A DNA stretch of 64,000 bases from GCA-003244245 sp035606945 (GTDB lineage: Bacteria > Actinomycetota > Actinomycetes > Mycobacteriales > Pseudonocardiaceae): positions 1 to 64,000 of the forward strand of contig DATNDR010000086.1 in the NCBI GenBank assembly GCA_035606945.1. Reading direction: 5' to 3'. The position numbers and the translations under genes were made by a program. Of this stretch, positions 17,787-26,410 are shown in pieces. Each line of letters starts with the position of its first letter. Position 1 is the stretch's first letter. The notes below the pieces were generated by a model. That model searched no databases, was not told the origin of the DNA, and saw nothing but the letters and a program-made list of their open reading frames with translations.

Positions 17787-18272
17787 ATGAGCGACGATGC
17801 GACCGGCCAGGACAGTGACCCGTGGGCGGCGCTGGTCAAGGCGGCCGAGGACGCGGCAGCCCAGGAGCGGGCAGCGCAGGACAGCACTGTCTACCCGATC
17901 GCCGGTCGGACCAAGGCCGGCAAGCGGGAACGGATCGTGCTGGCCAAGCGGCGCAACAGCCGGCGGGTGGTGCGCACCCTTGCGGAGTTGGAGGACCAGA
18001 CCAGCGTCGGTGAGGTCCTGGTCCGCCAGCTGGTCCGGGTACAGCTGATGCTGTCGGTCCGGCTGATGCTGCTGACCGTGGTCGTGCTCGGCGCCATCCC
18101 GGTCGCGTTCCTGTTGGTACCGTCGCTGGGCACAACCACCATCTTCGGCTTGCGCCTGCCATGGCTGCTGCTCGGCCTCGCGGTCTACCCGTTCTTCGTC
18201 GTGGTGGCCTGGTCTTACAACCGCGGCGCCGAGCGTAACGAGCAGGATTTCGCCGAGATGGTCGAGAACTGA
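17787..18272 (+). CDS. Small two-helix membrane protein preceding the first symporter
   Basis: 161 residues. A charged N-terminal half (AAQERAAQDSTVYPIAGRTK, then KRERIVLAKRRNSRRVVR) precedes two hydrophobic segments (LMLLTVVVLGAIPVAFLLVP and LPWLLLGLAVYPFFVVVAWS) and the tail NRGAERNEQDF. The arrangement and position just before an SSS symporter are those of DUF485-type partner proteins. The start could also be the ATG at 17772, which has GAGG at better spacing, or the GTG at 17748 right after the regulator stop. Eight bases separate it from the symporter. Confidence 0.7.
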   Translation: MSDDATGQDSDPWAALVKAAEDAAAQERAAQDSTVYPIAGRTKAGKRERIVLAKRRNSRRVVRTLAELEDQTSVGEVLVRQLVRVQLMLSVRLMLLTVVVLGAIPVAFLLVPSLGTTTIFGLRLPWLLLGLAVYPFFVVVAWSYNRGAERNEQDFAEMVEN

Positions 18273-18280
18273 GCGTCAGA

Positions 18281-20083
18281 GTGCCCGAGCTGGCTGCATT
18301 CATCGTGACCATCGCTGCGATGGTCGTGGTTGCCGCGGTCACCATGGTTGCCGGCCTTTACGGGGCCAAGGCACGAGCAACCTCGAATTTCCTGGAGGCC
18401 GCCCGGACACTGGGCCCGCGCTGGAACGCCGCGGCAATCTCCGGGCAGTACCTGTCCGCGGCGTCGTTCCTCGGGGTCGCCGGGCTGGTGCTCAAGGGTG
18501 GGGTCGACGCGCTGTGGTACCCGCTCGGGTTCACCGCGGGTTATCTGGCGTTGCTGCTGTTCGTGGCAGCGCCGCTGCGCCGCTCCGGCGCCTACACGCT
18601 GCCCGACTTCGCCGAGGTGCGGTTGGGCTCAGAACGGCTGCGCCGGATCTGCACCGCCTTCGTGATCATCGTCGGCTGGCTCTACCTGGTGCCGCAGCTG
18701 CAAGGCGCCGGGCTCACCCTGCAGGAGGTGGCGAACCAGCCGAAATGGGTCGGCGCGGCGGTGGTCATGGTGATCGTGACGTTCAACATCTACACGGGGT
18801 GGATGCGCTCGATCACCATCGTGCAGGCGTTCCAGTACTGGATCAAGCTGACCGCGCTGGCCATCCCGGTGTTCGTACTACTGATCCACTACGCCGGGGA
18901 TCATCAAACGGCGCGCAGCTCGCTCGGTGCCCCGCAACCCGCCTTCCCGGTTGGCAGAGACATCAATCCGGATCGCAACATCGTGCTCAAAGTCACCGAG
19001 CCGACGCGGGTCACGGTAGACGGCAAACAAGACGACCAGCCCACGCACGGGCCGGTCGTCTGGCCACCCGGCGAGCACAAGGTGGGCAAAGGCACCACCG
19101 TGCACTTCGACGCGGGCAGCCGGATACCGGTGACCAGCGATGCCGCCGCCGACTACAGCGCCTGGCTGCGACCGATGGGCGCCGGCAAACACCCGCTACT
19201 GGCCACCTACTCGCTCATCGTCGCGCTGTTGCTGGGCACCATGGGCCTGCCCCATATCCTGGGCCGCTACTACACCGATCCCGACGGGACGGCGGCACGC
19301 CGCACCACGCTCCTGGTACTGGCGCTGCTGGGGATCTTCTACCTGTTCCCGATCGTGTCCGGCTGGCTTGCTCGACTGTACGTTCCTCGACTGCTGGCCG
19401 AGGGCAACACCGACGCCGCGCTGCTGGACCTGCCCGGTGCGGCGCTGGGCATCCACACCGTGCCGGGGCTGCTGCTCGGCGGGTTGATCGCGGCCGGGGC
19501 GTTCGCCGCGTTCGTCTCCGCCGCCACCGGGCTGGTGCTCAGCGTTGCCGGGGTGCTGTCCACCGACGTACTACCCGGCCGGCTGCGCGGCTTCCGGGCG
19601 GCCACGATAGCTGCCTGGTCGGTCCCGCTGGCATTCATGCTCGCGGTCTCGTCGCTGGACCTGGCCCAAGGCGTCGGGCTGGCCTTCGCGGTGGCCGCCT
19701 CGTCGTTCTGCCCGCTGCTGGTGTTGGGCATCTGGTGGCGGGGGTTGACCGACGCCGGCGCGGCGGCCGGCATCCTGCTGGGCGGCGGCCTGGCGTTCGC
19801 CGCGGTGCTGCCGGCCGCAGCCGGCGTGCTGCCGCCCGACTGGCAGGCCCTGCTGGCGCAGCCCGCCGTGTTCACGGTGCCGCTGGCATTTCTGACCATG
19901 GTGGTGGTGAGCCGGCGAACCAGCGACCGGGTTCCGGCGGACGTCTCGCGTATCTTGCTGCGGCTGCACGCACCGGATCGGTTGGGATTGTCCGAGGACC
20001 GGGACTCTGGCCAGCTTCCCGGCCGGCCCGGGATGGCCGCGGCGGCGCTGCCCCGGATGCGCGGTGGTCGTCACCGCCGGTAG
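18281..20083 (+). CDS. Sodium:solute symporter, cation-acetate symporter (ActP) type
   Basis: A 600-residue SSS-family transporter with about 13 membrane segments. Family motifs include ISGQYLSAASFLGVAGLVLK, LVPQLQGAGLTLQEV, TYSLIVALLLGTMGLPHILG with YYTDPDG, and FAAFVSAATGLVLSVAGVLS. Between the helices near residue 205 and residue 305 lies a hydrophilic insert of about 90 residues rich in beta-type sequence (VLKVTEPTRVTVDGKQDDQP), probably outside the cell. The C-terminal tail is Arg-rich. It should import acetate or a similar short carboxylate with a cation. GTG start. Confidence 0.87.
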   Translation: MPELAAFIVTIAAMVVVAAVTMVAGLYGAKARATSNFLEAARTLGPRWNAAAISGQYLSAASFLGVAGLVLKGGVDALWYPLGFTAGYLALLLFVAAPLRRSGAYTLPDFAEVRLGSERLRRICTAFVIIVGWLYLVPQLQGAGLTLQEVANQPKWVGAAVVMVIVTFNIYTGWMRSITIVQAFQYWIKLTALAIPVFVLLIHYAGDHQTARSSLGAPQPAFPVGRDINPDRNIVLKVTEPTRVTVDGKQDDQPTHGPVVWPPGEHKVGKGTTVHFDAGSRIPVTSDAAADYSAWLRPMGAGKHPLLATYSLIVALLLGTMGLPHILGRYYTDPDGTAARRTTLLVLALLGIFYLFPIVSGWLARLYVPRLLAEGNTDAALLDLPGAALGIHTVPGLLLGGLIAAGAFAAFVSAATGLVLSVAGVLSTDVLPGRLRGFRAATIAAWSVPLAFMLAVSSLDLAQGVGLAFAVAASSFCPLLVLGIWWRGLTDAGAAAGILLGGGLAFAAVLPAAAGVLPPDWQALLAQPAVFTVPLAFLTMVVVSRRTSDRVPADVSRILLRLHAPDRLGLSEDRDSGQLPGRPGMAAAALPRMRGGRHRR

Positions 20084-20313
20084 ACGCAAACCACACTGGC
20101 CACATGCGTCGCGTCCGGGACGGGAGACCAACCCGTCGTCGATGACAGTCAGTAACTGCTTTGACCGGTGTCACCTTCCGGTGCACGGTCGTCAACGGCG
20201 AGCTACTAGGGTGTCGGCGGTCTTGGCGACGCACCTTGCACCCGCTCGGTCGTCTTGTCCACCAGACACGCCGGTTAAGCCGGCGATTACGTCACCGCTG
20301 TGGAGGTGTCTGC

Positions 20314-20667
20314 GTGAGCACCACCGAGCCTGCCGGCGCTATCGGCACCGGGCGCCCAACAGATCCCTGGACCGCCGCCCATGCCAGCGCGGAGTTCGCC
20401 GGCCTGCGCATGCGGCTCCGTGGATTCGTCTTCCCGATGACCGCGTTCTTCCTGTCCTGGTATTTCCTGTATGTCCTGCTCGCGGCATTCGCGCCGCATT
20501 TCATGGCCATCAAGGTCGTCGGCAACATCAATATCGGGTTGATCTTCGGTCTGCTGCAGTTCGTCTCCACGTTCGCGATCACGACGATCTATGTGCGATT
20601 CGCCAACCGATACCTCGACCCGGTCAGCACCCGGATCCGCGAGCAGGTCGAAGGGGGTGCCTGGTGA
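20314..20667 (+). CDS. DUF485-domain membrane protein
   Basis: 117 residues with two membrane helices (FPMTAFFLSWYFLYVLLAAF and GNINIGLIFGLLQFVSTFAI) and the DUF485 marks AGLRMRLRGFVFP and TTIYVRFANRYLDP. GGAGG lies seven bases before the GTG start. The stop overlaps the GTG of the next gene (GTGA). DUF485 genes commonly precede ActP-type symporters and encode a small accessory subunit. Upstream, 20084-20313 is a 230-base gap that probably carries the promoter of this second transporter module. Confidence 0.88.
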   Translation: MSTTEPAGAIGTGRPTDPWTAAHASAEFAGLRMRLRGFVFPMTAFFLSWYFLYVLLAAFAPHFMAIKVVGNINIGLIFGLLQFVSTFAITTIYVRFANRYLDPVSTRIREQVEGGAW

Positions 20668-23465
20668 CCACAGCGTTAGTAGCGCTAGCCCAGGACACCG
20701 TCGGCCGGCCGCTGCTCAACGGCGGCATCTTCCTGTTCTTCGTGCTGGTCACCCTGGTCATCGTGTTCCGCGCGGCACGCCGCACCCGTACCGCCGCGGA
20801 CTACTACGCCGCGGGCCGGACGTTCACCGGCCCGCAGAACGGGATCGCCATCTCCGGCGACTACTTGTCCGCGGCGTCGTTTCTGGGCATCGCCGGTGCG
20901 ATCGCGGTATTCGGCTACGACGGTTTCCTCTACTCGATCGGCTTTCTGGTCGCCTGGCTGGTAGCCCTGCTGCTGGTCGCCGAGCTGCTGCGCAACACCG
21001 GCAAGTTCACCATGGGCGACGTGCTCAGCTACCGGATGCGCCGCAGCCCGGTTCGCGCGGCCGCAGCGGTATCGACCTTGGTGGTGTCGCTGTTCTACCT
21101 GCTGGCCCAGATGGCCGGCGCCGGTGGTCTGGTCGCGCTGCTGCTCGACGTCAAGAGCACTTCGGGCCAGGCGCTGGTGGTCGCGGTGGTCGGGCTGTTG
21201 ATGATCTTCTATGTGCTGGTCGGGGGGATGCGCGGCACCACCTGGGTGCAGATCGCCAAGGCCGCGTTACTGATCATCGGTGCAGGCATGCTGACCGCCT
21301 GGGCGCTGGGCGCCTTCGGACTCAACCTGTCCGCCATGCTGGGCGAGGCGGCGGCCCGCTCGTCCCACGGGCAGGCCGTGCTCGCTCCGGGTCTGCAATA
21401 CGGCAAGAGCACCACAACCAAGATTGACTTCGTGTCATTGGGGCTGGCCCTGGTGCTGGGCACTGCGGGCCTGCCGCACATCCTGATGCGCTTCTACACG
21501 GTGCCCTCTGCCAAAGAGGCCCGCCGTACGGTGGTCTGGGCGATCTGGCTGATCGGCGTGTTCTACCTGTTCTCCCTGGTGATCGGCTACGCCGCGGCGG
21601 CCATGGTGGACGGCGGTCCAGCGCGGATCGCCGCGATGCCCGGCGGGGAGAACTCCGCGGCGCCACTGCTGGCGTATCAGCTCGGCGGTGAGATTTTCCT
21701 AGGCTTCATCTCAGCGGTGGCCTTCGCCACCATCCTCGCGGTGGTGGCCGGCCTGACGATCACTGCGTCGGCGTCGTTCGCGCACGACGTCTACGCCAAC
21801 GTGATCAAGCGAGGCAACCTGGATGCGGACAGCGAGGTGCGGGTCGCCCGCATCACCGCATGCGCCATCGGCGCCCTGGCGGTGCTCGGTGGCATCGCTG
21901 CGCTGGGCCAGAACGTCGCCTTCCTGGTGGCACTGGCCTTCGCGGTGGCGGCCTCGGCGAACCTGCCGACTATCCTTTATTCGCTGTTCTGGAAGCGGTT
22001 CAACACCACCGGCGTGCTGTGGAGCATGTACGGCGGCTTGATCAGCTGCGTTTTGTTGATTTTCTTCTCGCCGGCCGTGTCGGGCACCCCGAAGTCGATG
22101 TTCCCCAATGTCGACTTCGCGATCTTCCCGCTGAAAAACCCGGCCCTGGTCTCGGTACCGTTGGCGTTCCTGCTCGGTTATGTCGCCACGGTGCTCAGTC
22201 CGAAAGACAGCGCGGACGAGGTCCGTTACGCCGAGATGGAGGTGCGCGCGCTGACCGGTGCCGGCGCCGAGCGGTCCACCTCCCAGCCAACTCCTCCCCC
22301 GGCTCCCCAGCCGCGCCTGCCACAACCCCGGCCGGTGCCCAAACCGGTAGGCAGTGATTTCCCCGAACCGACTGTGATACCTGAGATACCGGCCCAGCGC
22401 GGGACGAACCGGCGACCGGTCGTCATCGCCGCCGGCGTGCTCACCGGTGTGATCATTCTCGCGGTGTCCATCTCCGTGAACCGGGTACTGGCCACGGCAC
22501 CATCCGAGGCCGCCAAGCCGGCCCAACCGCAACCCGCGGCGGACATCGGACCGGAGGTGGCGATACCTGCACTCGGGCCCACCGTCCAGGTCGGCAAGAC
22601 TCCCGGCTTCGTCGCGATCTCTCCCAACGGCCGGCAGGCCTACGTCGCCAACCGCAACGCCCAGGTCGTCACCGTGGTGGACACCGCGGTCAACCAGGTG
22701 ACCGCTACCATCCCGATCACGGCCGGCCCACCCCAGTTCCTCGCCTTCGCGCCGGACGGCCGCACGCTCTACGTCACCATCTACAACGACGCGCGAACCG
22801 TGCATGTGGTCGACGTGCTCGACACCGCGACGAACACGGTGGTCGGAACCATCCCGCAACAAGCCCGCCCGTACCTGCCGGCGGTCACCCGCGATGGCAA
22901 GCGCCTGTTCATCCCCAACCACGACATCGGTTCGGTGTCGGTGGTCTCCACCGACACCAACACGGTGATCGCCCAGGTGCCCGTCGCACCCAACCCGCAC
23001 TCGGTCGCGTTCTCGCGGGACGGCAGCCGGGCTTACACGGCCAACCACGAGTCCAACGTGGTGTCAGTGATCGACACCACCACCCTCGAGGTATTGGCGA
23101 CCATCCCGGTCGGGAGAAGTCCGCACAGCATCGCGGTGCATCCCAACCTGCCGCTGGTCGCCATCGTCAACTACGACGGCGCCTCTGTGTCGATGATCGA
23201 CGGCATCACGAACAGGGCGCTGGCGACCATCCCGGTCGGGACTCACCCGCAAGACATCGCGTGGGCCCCGGACGGCCGGTTCGCCTACGTGGTCAACGAG
23301 GGCACCAACACGGTGTCGGTGATCGATGTCCGGACCAACCGGGTCACCGCGACCATTCCCACCGGAATCCAGCCGACCAGCATTGCGGTGCTGCCCAACG
23401 GTCGCCAGGCATATGTCAGCAACGTCACGGCCGGAACGCTCACCGTTCTGGACCTCACTGGCTGA
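20664..23465 (+). CDS. Cation-acetate-type symporter fused to a C-terminal YVTN beta-propeller
   Basis: 933 residues in one uninterrupted frame. Residues 1 to about 530 are a complete SSS symporter (ISGDYLSAASFLGIAGAI, LVALLLVAELLRNTGKFTMG, GTAGLPHILMRFYTVPSA, FATILAVVAGLTITASASFA) ending at the usual ActP tail YAEMEVRAL. A Pro-rich linker follows (about 534-575), then an extra membrane helix (VVIAAGVLTGVIILAVSISV, about 585-608), then seven YVTN/40-residue repeats (about 640-933) such as FVAISPNGRQAYVANRN and TVSVIDVRTNRVTATIPTG. The last strand closes with the first, giving a seven-bladed propeller. The helix-plus-propeller module resembles the sensor end of some mycobacterial Ser/Thr kinases. 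The propeller would lie outside the membrane. The start overlaps the DUF485 stop. Confidence 0.88.
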   Translation: MTTALVALAQDTVGRPLLNGGIFLFFVLVTLVIVFRAARRTRTAADYYAAGRTFTGPQNGIAISGDYLSAASFLGIAGAIAVFGYDGFLYSIGFLVAWLVALLLVAELLRNTGKFTMGDVLSYRMRRSPVRAAAAVSTLVVSLFYLLAQMAGAGGLVALLLDVKSTSGQALVVAVVGLLMIFYVLVGGMRGTTWVQIAKAALLIIGAGMLTAWALGAFGLNLSAMLGEAAARSSHGQAVLAPGLQYGKSTTTKIDFVSLGLALVLGTAGLPHILMRFYTVPSAKEARRTVVWAIWLIGVFYLFSLVIGYAAAAMVDGGPARIAAMPGGENSAAPLLAYQLGGEIFLGFISAVAFATILAVVAGLTITASASFAHDVYANVIKRGNLDADSEVRVARITACAIGALAVLGGIAALGQNVAFLVALAFAVAASANLPTILYSLFWKRFNTTGVLWSMYGGLISCVLLIFFSPAVSGTPKSMFPNVDFAIFPLKNPALVSVPLAFLLGYVATVLSPKDSADEVRYAEMEVRALTGAGAERSTSQPTPPPAPQPRLPQPRPVPKPVGSDFPEPTVIPEIPAQRGTNRRPVVIAAGVLTGVIILAVSISVNRVLATAPSEAAKPAQPQPAADIGPEVAIPALGPTVQVGKTPGFVAISPNGRQAYVANRNAQVVTVVDTAVNQVTATIPITAGPPQFLAFAPDGRTLYVTIYNDARTVHVVDVLDTATNTVVGTIPQQARPYLPAVTRDGKRLFIPNHDIGSVSVVSTDTNTVIAQVPVAPNPHSVAFSRDGSRAYTANHESNVVSVIDTTTLEVLATIPVGRSPHSIAVHPNLPLVAIVNYDGASVSMIDGITNRALATIPVGTHPQDIAWAPDGRFAYVVNEGTNTVSVIDVRTNRVTATIPTGIQPTSIAVLPNGRQAYVSNVTAGTLTVLDLTG

Positions 23466-23508
23466 GCTACCCCACCATTCGCCATCAGCTGTGGCACGAT
23501 TGGCGGCT

Positions 23509-23847
23509 ATGAGCCCCGCAGTGCCAGCTTGCCTGGTCGCCGAACTGCCTGCGGACGCCGTACTGCTCGACGTCCGGGAGAACGACGAGTGGGCCGCCGG
23601 GCACGCCCCGGCGGCCGTGCACGTGCCGATGGGGCAGGTGACGCAGCGGCTCGATGAGATCGCCGCCGCGCTGCCCGATCGCCCGGTCCGGGTCGTGTGC
23701 CGCTCCGGAGCGCGCTCAGCCCGGGTCACTGCCTATCTCCGGCAGTCCGGCTGGGACGCGGTGAACGTCGACGGCGGCATGCGCGCGTGGGCTGCCGCCG
23801 GCCGCCCGATGGTCACCGACTCAAATGCCGCACCCCGCGTCATCTAG
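23509..23847 (+). CDS. Rhodanese-like sulfurtransferase domain protein
   Basis: A 112-residue single rhodanese domain: LLDVRENDEWAAGHAPAAVH, VPMGQV, and the active-site loop VVCRSGARSARV with catalytic Cys. It ends with GWDAVNVDGGMRAWAAAGRP. It likely moves sulfur from thiosulfate or a persulfide carrier. The start at the ATG at 23509 matches where the fold begins. Confidence 0.85.
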   Translation: MSPAVPACLVAELPADAVLLDVRENDEWAAGHAPAAVHVPMGQVTQRLDEIAAALPDRPVRVVCRSGARSARVTAYLRQSGWDAVNVDGGMRAWAAAGRPMVTDSNAAPRVI

Positions 23848-23881
23848 CCCCTCCAGCGGGCGCTCCGCCGTTTCCCAAGGG

Positions 23882-24598
23882 ATGGAAACGGGTCGAATAA
23901 CTCCGCTGAGCCCGCTGAACGTGGACAAGATGCGGGGACTGGCCGCGGTGGCGGTGCCGTTGTTGGGATTGACGGCGCTGCTGGTGGTGGTGACCGGGGG
24001 GGCCGAGACGTGGCGGTATGCGTTACTGCTGGACAGCCGCTTCGACGCGGTCCCGGCCGGGCCATTGCACGCCAGCGACGCGCTGGTGGTCACCGGCGGG
24101 GTGGTGTCGCTGCTGTCCTCGGTGCTGGCCGGGGCGGTCACCCTGGGATGGCTGGTGCACGCCAGTACGGCGGCGGCCCAGGCCGCTGCGGTCGCCCGGC
24201 CCCGGCCGAGCTGGCAGCTGATCGCCGGGGTGCTGGTGCCGGGGATCAACCTGGTGCTGCCCGGCGCAGTGCTCGCCGAGTTGGAGCATGCGGCGCTCGG
24301 CCATGATCCGGCCCGCCGGCCGCGTCCGTCATCGCTGGTTCTCGTTTGGTGGGCGGTGTGGTCGGTCGGGCTGCTGCTGGCCGGAATCACCCTGCTGTGG
24401 AACCTGCGCGACGGGGTGCAGGCCCGCGCTGATGGCGTACTGCTGCACGTGGCCACCGACCTGTGCGCCGGGATCGTCGCGGTCGCCACGATCGTCGTGG
24501 TGCGGCGGCTGACCCGGCTGCTCAGCCCGGCGCAACTGGTCGGCGCTCGCCGGATGATGGTGGTGCGCGTACCCGGTGGTTCCCGATTGAGCGGATGA
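23882..24598 (+). CDS. DUF4328 membrane protein (Rv3843c-like), N-terminus shortened
   Basis: About 238 residues with five or so hydrophobic segments. DUF4328 marks include GWLVHASTAAAQAAAVARPR, IAGVLVPGINLVLPGAVLAE and a final VRRLTRLLSPAQL. As recalled, mycobacterial relatives beside glpQ1 carry an N-terminal zinc ribbon before this domain; it is missing here, and the N-terminal codons coincide with copy B of a dispersed repeat (23892-23924). The start may also be the ATG at 23930. The stop overlaps the start of the glpQ1-like gene (ATGA). Confidence 0.7.
   Translation: METGRITPLSPLNVDKMRGLAAVAVPLLGLTALLVVVTGGAETWRYALLLDSRFDAVPAGPLHASDALVVTGGVVSLLSSVLAGAVTLGWLVHASTAAAQAAAVARPRPSWQLIAGVLVPGINLVLPGAVLAELEHAALGHDPARRPRPSSLVLVWWAVWSVGLLLAGITLLWNLRDGVQARADGVLLHVATDLCAGIVAVATIVVVRRLTRLLSPAQLVGARRMMVVRVPGGSRLSG
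23892..23924 (+). repeat. Copy B of the short dispersed repeat
   Basis: Matches 7259-7290 at about 25 of 30 positions (GTCGAATAAC, then CCGCTGAGCCCGCTG). It forms the first codons of the DUF4328 gene. Confidence 0.4.
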
Positions 24599-25401
24599 GT
24601 CGCATGCGCTGGTCGGTCCCGCGGGTGGTGGCGCACCGGGGGGCGTCGGCGGAGGCGGCCGAACACACCCTGCCCGCCTACGTGCTCGCTCTCGAGCAGG
24701 GCGCTGACGGCCTGGAGTGTGACGTCCGGATGACCCGCGATGGGCACCTGGTGTGTATCCATGACAGCCGGATCGACCGCACGTCCACCGGACGCGGCCC
24801 GGTCAGCGCGTACGACCTGGCGATGCTGGCCGCGTACGACTTCGGCGGGTGGCGCGACGACCTGAACACTGATGGCGCGACCGCTGGCCTGGTGCGGCCA
24901 CGTGTTGGTGTGCTCACCCTGGCACAGCTGCTCGGTCTTCTCGCGGACTGGCCGGACCCGGTGCAGCTGTTCATCGAGACCAAACATCCGGCGTCGCAGG
25001 GCGGGTTGGTCGAGGCCACCTTGGTGACTCTGCTCACCGAGCACGGTCTGGCCGCCCCGAAATCGCGGCACGATTCCCCGGTAGTGATCATGTCGTTCTC
25101 GGCCAAGGCGTTGCGGCGGGTCCGCGCCGCAGCGCCGCAGCTGCCCACCGTGGCGTTGCTGCCCACGTTGGGCGGTGTTCGCTCCGGCGAGCTGCCTCCC
25201 TGGGCGGACATCGCCGGACCCCGCTTCGGTGCGCTGCAGGCCGATCCCGGCTTCGTGCTGAGGGCTGCGGCGCACGGGCATCCGATCTACTGCTGGACCA
25301 TCGACGAGCCCGACGAGGTGGCACTGTGCGCCGAACTCGGCGTCGCCTACCTGGCGACCAATCGGCCAGGAGCCGCTGTGCGGCAGCTGAGCGGGTCCTG
25401 A
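24595..25401 (+). CDS. glpQ1: Glycerophosphodiester phosphodiesterase (GlpQ1-like)
   Basis: 268 residues forming one GDPD TIM-barrel. Catalytic and metal residues are visible: VVAHRGASAEAAEHTLPAY, DGLECDVRMTRDGHLVCIHD and LFIETKHP near residue 125, with the late GHPIYCWTIDEPDE segment. It hydrolyses glycerophosphodiesters to glycerol-3-phosphate and an alcohol. No signal peptide is seen, so it is probably cytosolic. The start overlaps the DUF4328 stop, the same pairing as Rv3843c-Rv3842c in M. tuberculosis. Confidence 0.87.
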   Translation: MSRMRWSVPRVVAHRGASAEAAEHTLPAYVLALEQGADGLECDVRMTRDGHLVCIHDSRIDRTSTGRGPVSAYDLAMLAAYDFGGWRDDLNTDGATAGLVRPRVGVLTLAQLLGLLADWPDPVQLFIETKHPASQGGLVEATLVTLLTEHGLAAPKSRHDSPVVIMSFSAKALRRVRAAAPQLPTVALLPTLGGVRSGELPPWADIAGPRFGALQADPGFVLRAAAHGHPIYCWTIDEPDEVALCAELGVAYLATNRPGAAVRQLSGS

Positions 25402-25423
25402 GCGGACGCGATAGCGTCCACCC

Positions 25424-26374
25424 GTGACAAAAACCAAGAACCGCCCTTCGACGCACGGCTCCGCCGGTCAGATCAATCCTCGCCAGGCCTGCCCGTGCGG
25501 ATCGGGCAAGAGGTACAAGGCCTGCCATGGTGATCCTGGTGGCACCCGGGACGTCATCGTCAGTCGCCCGTTCGAAGGGCTCGCCGCCGAGCGCCAGCTG
25601 ATCGCATTACGCGAGTTCGTGCCCTCGGCGACCGCGCCGTTACCGCTGGCGCAGCCGGGCGATCGGGACGTCACACTGGCCTCGTTGCTGCCGGGGGCGG
25701 CGGCCGGGGTCGTGCGTCCGGACGGCACGGCGCTGGTCGCCATGCAGGTGCTGACCCGTTCCGGGGACCTGTCGCGGGATGTCGGGCGGGCGGTGCGCTG
25801 GGCGCAGAGCGCAACGCCCGGCTCCGTGCTACCGGTGACCGATACCACGGCCGACGGCGAGCAGGTCCGGCTCCAGGATCTGCTGCGCCCGGACGCCGTT
25901 CTCGAGATCACCATGTATCCCGACTTCGCCTGGTGGGTGCCCGGCGAGTCCCCCACCGGTGACGCGGCAGCCGCGTTGAAGCAGGCGAACGAGGCGATCA
26001 TGCCGACCGAGCCGGTCACCGGAACGGGGGTTGAGGTGGCCTACTGGACCGATGCCGGGGAGAAGGCGCATCTGCGATGGATCCGCCAGGAACCCGAAGA
26101 GCAGCTACTCGCCGCGCTGGCCCGGCTGGCCGCGCGCGAAGAGCTGGACCTAGGTGCGGGTTCCCGCTTCGCCGGCTCGTTTCGCGCCCACGGGGTGCTG
26201 GTCCCGGTGTGGGACTTGGACCGCGAGCAGCATGCCCGCGAATGGACAACCCCCGCGGAGTCCTTCGCCCAGCGCCTCACCCAGGCTCTTTCCTCACTGC
26301 CCAGCACCCCCCTCACCGACCCCGAACGCCGCGCCCTGCGCGCCCTGCACAGCCGCCAGCTCACCCTGCGCTGA
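25424..26374 (+). CDS. DUF5926-family protein with N-terminal SEC-C zinc motif
   Basis: 316 residues. The SEC-C metal-binding motif sits at residues 18-36 (INPRQACPCGSGKRYKACHG). The rest is an actinobacterial domain known as DUF5926 with DFAWWVPGE and a repeating acidic-helical C-terminus. SEC-C motifs bind zinc and often dock on ribosomes or SecB/SecA partners; no enzyme activity can be assigned. GTG start. Confidence 0.8.
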   Translation: MTKTKNRPSTHGSAGQINPRQACPCGSGKRYKACHGDPGGTRDVIVSRPFEGLAAERQLIALREFVPSATAPLPLAQPGDRDVTLASLLPGAAAGVVRPDGTALVAMQVLTRSGDLSRDVGRAVRWAQSATPGSVLPVTDTTADGEQVRLQDLLRPDAVLEITMYPDFAWWVPGESPTGDAAAALKQANEAIMPTEPVTGTGVEVAYWTDAGEKAHLRWIRQEPEEQLLAALARLAAREELDLGAGSRFAGSFRAHGVLVPVWDLDREQHAREWTTPAESFAQRLTQALSSLPSTPLTDPERRALRALHSRQLTLR

Positions 26375-26386
26375 CCCACCCCTCCA

Positions 26387-26410
26387 CCCCGATATGTCTC
26401 CATATCGGGG
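26387..26410. repeat. TCTCCAT palindrome, single 24-base copy
   Basis: A perfect inverted repeat: CCCCGATATG, loop TCTC, CATATCGGGG. It lies in the 36-base gap between the convergent DUF5926 and CPBP genes, where it could end transcription from both sides. The same sequence forms the arms of the larger elements at 32748 and 52201. Confidence 0.75.

Noticed and set aside
20064..20663. 200 codons upstream in frame with the symporter-propeller fusion
   Set aside because: They overlap the DUF485 gene in another frame and look like its shadow; the GTG at 20664 is coupled to the DUF485 stop and starts a normal symporter N-terminus.
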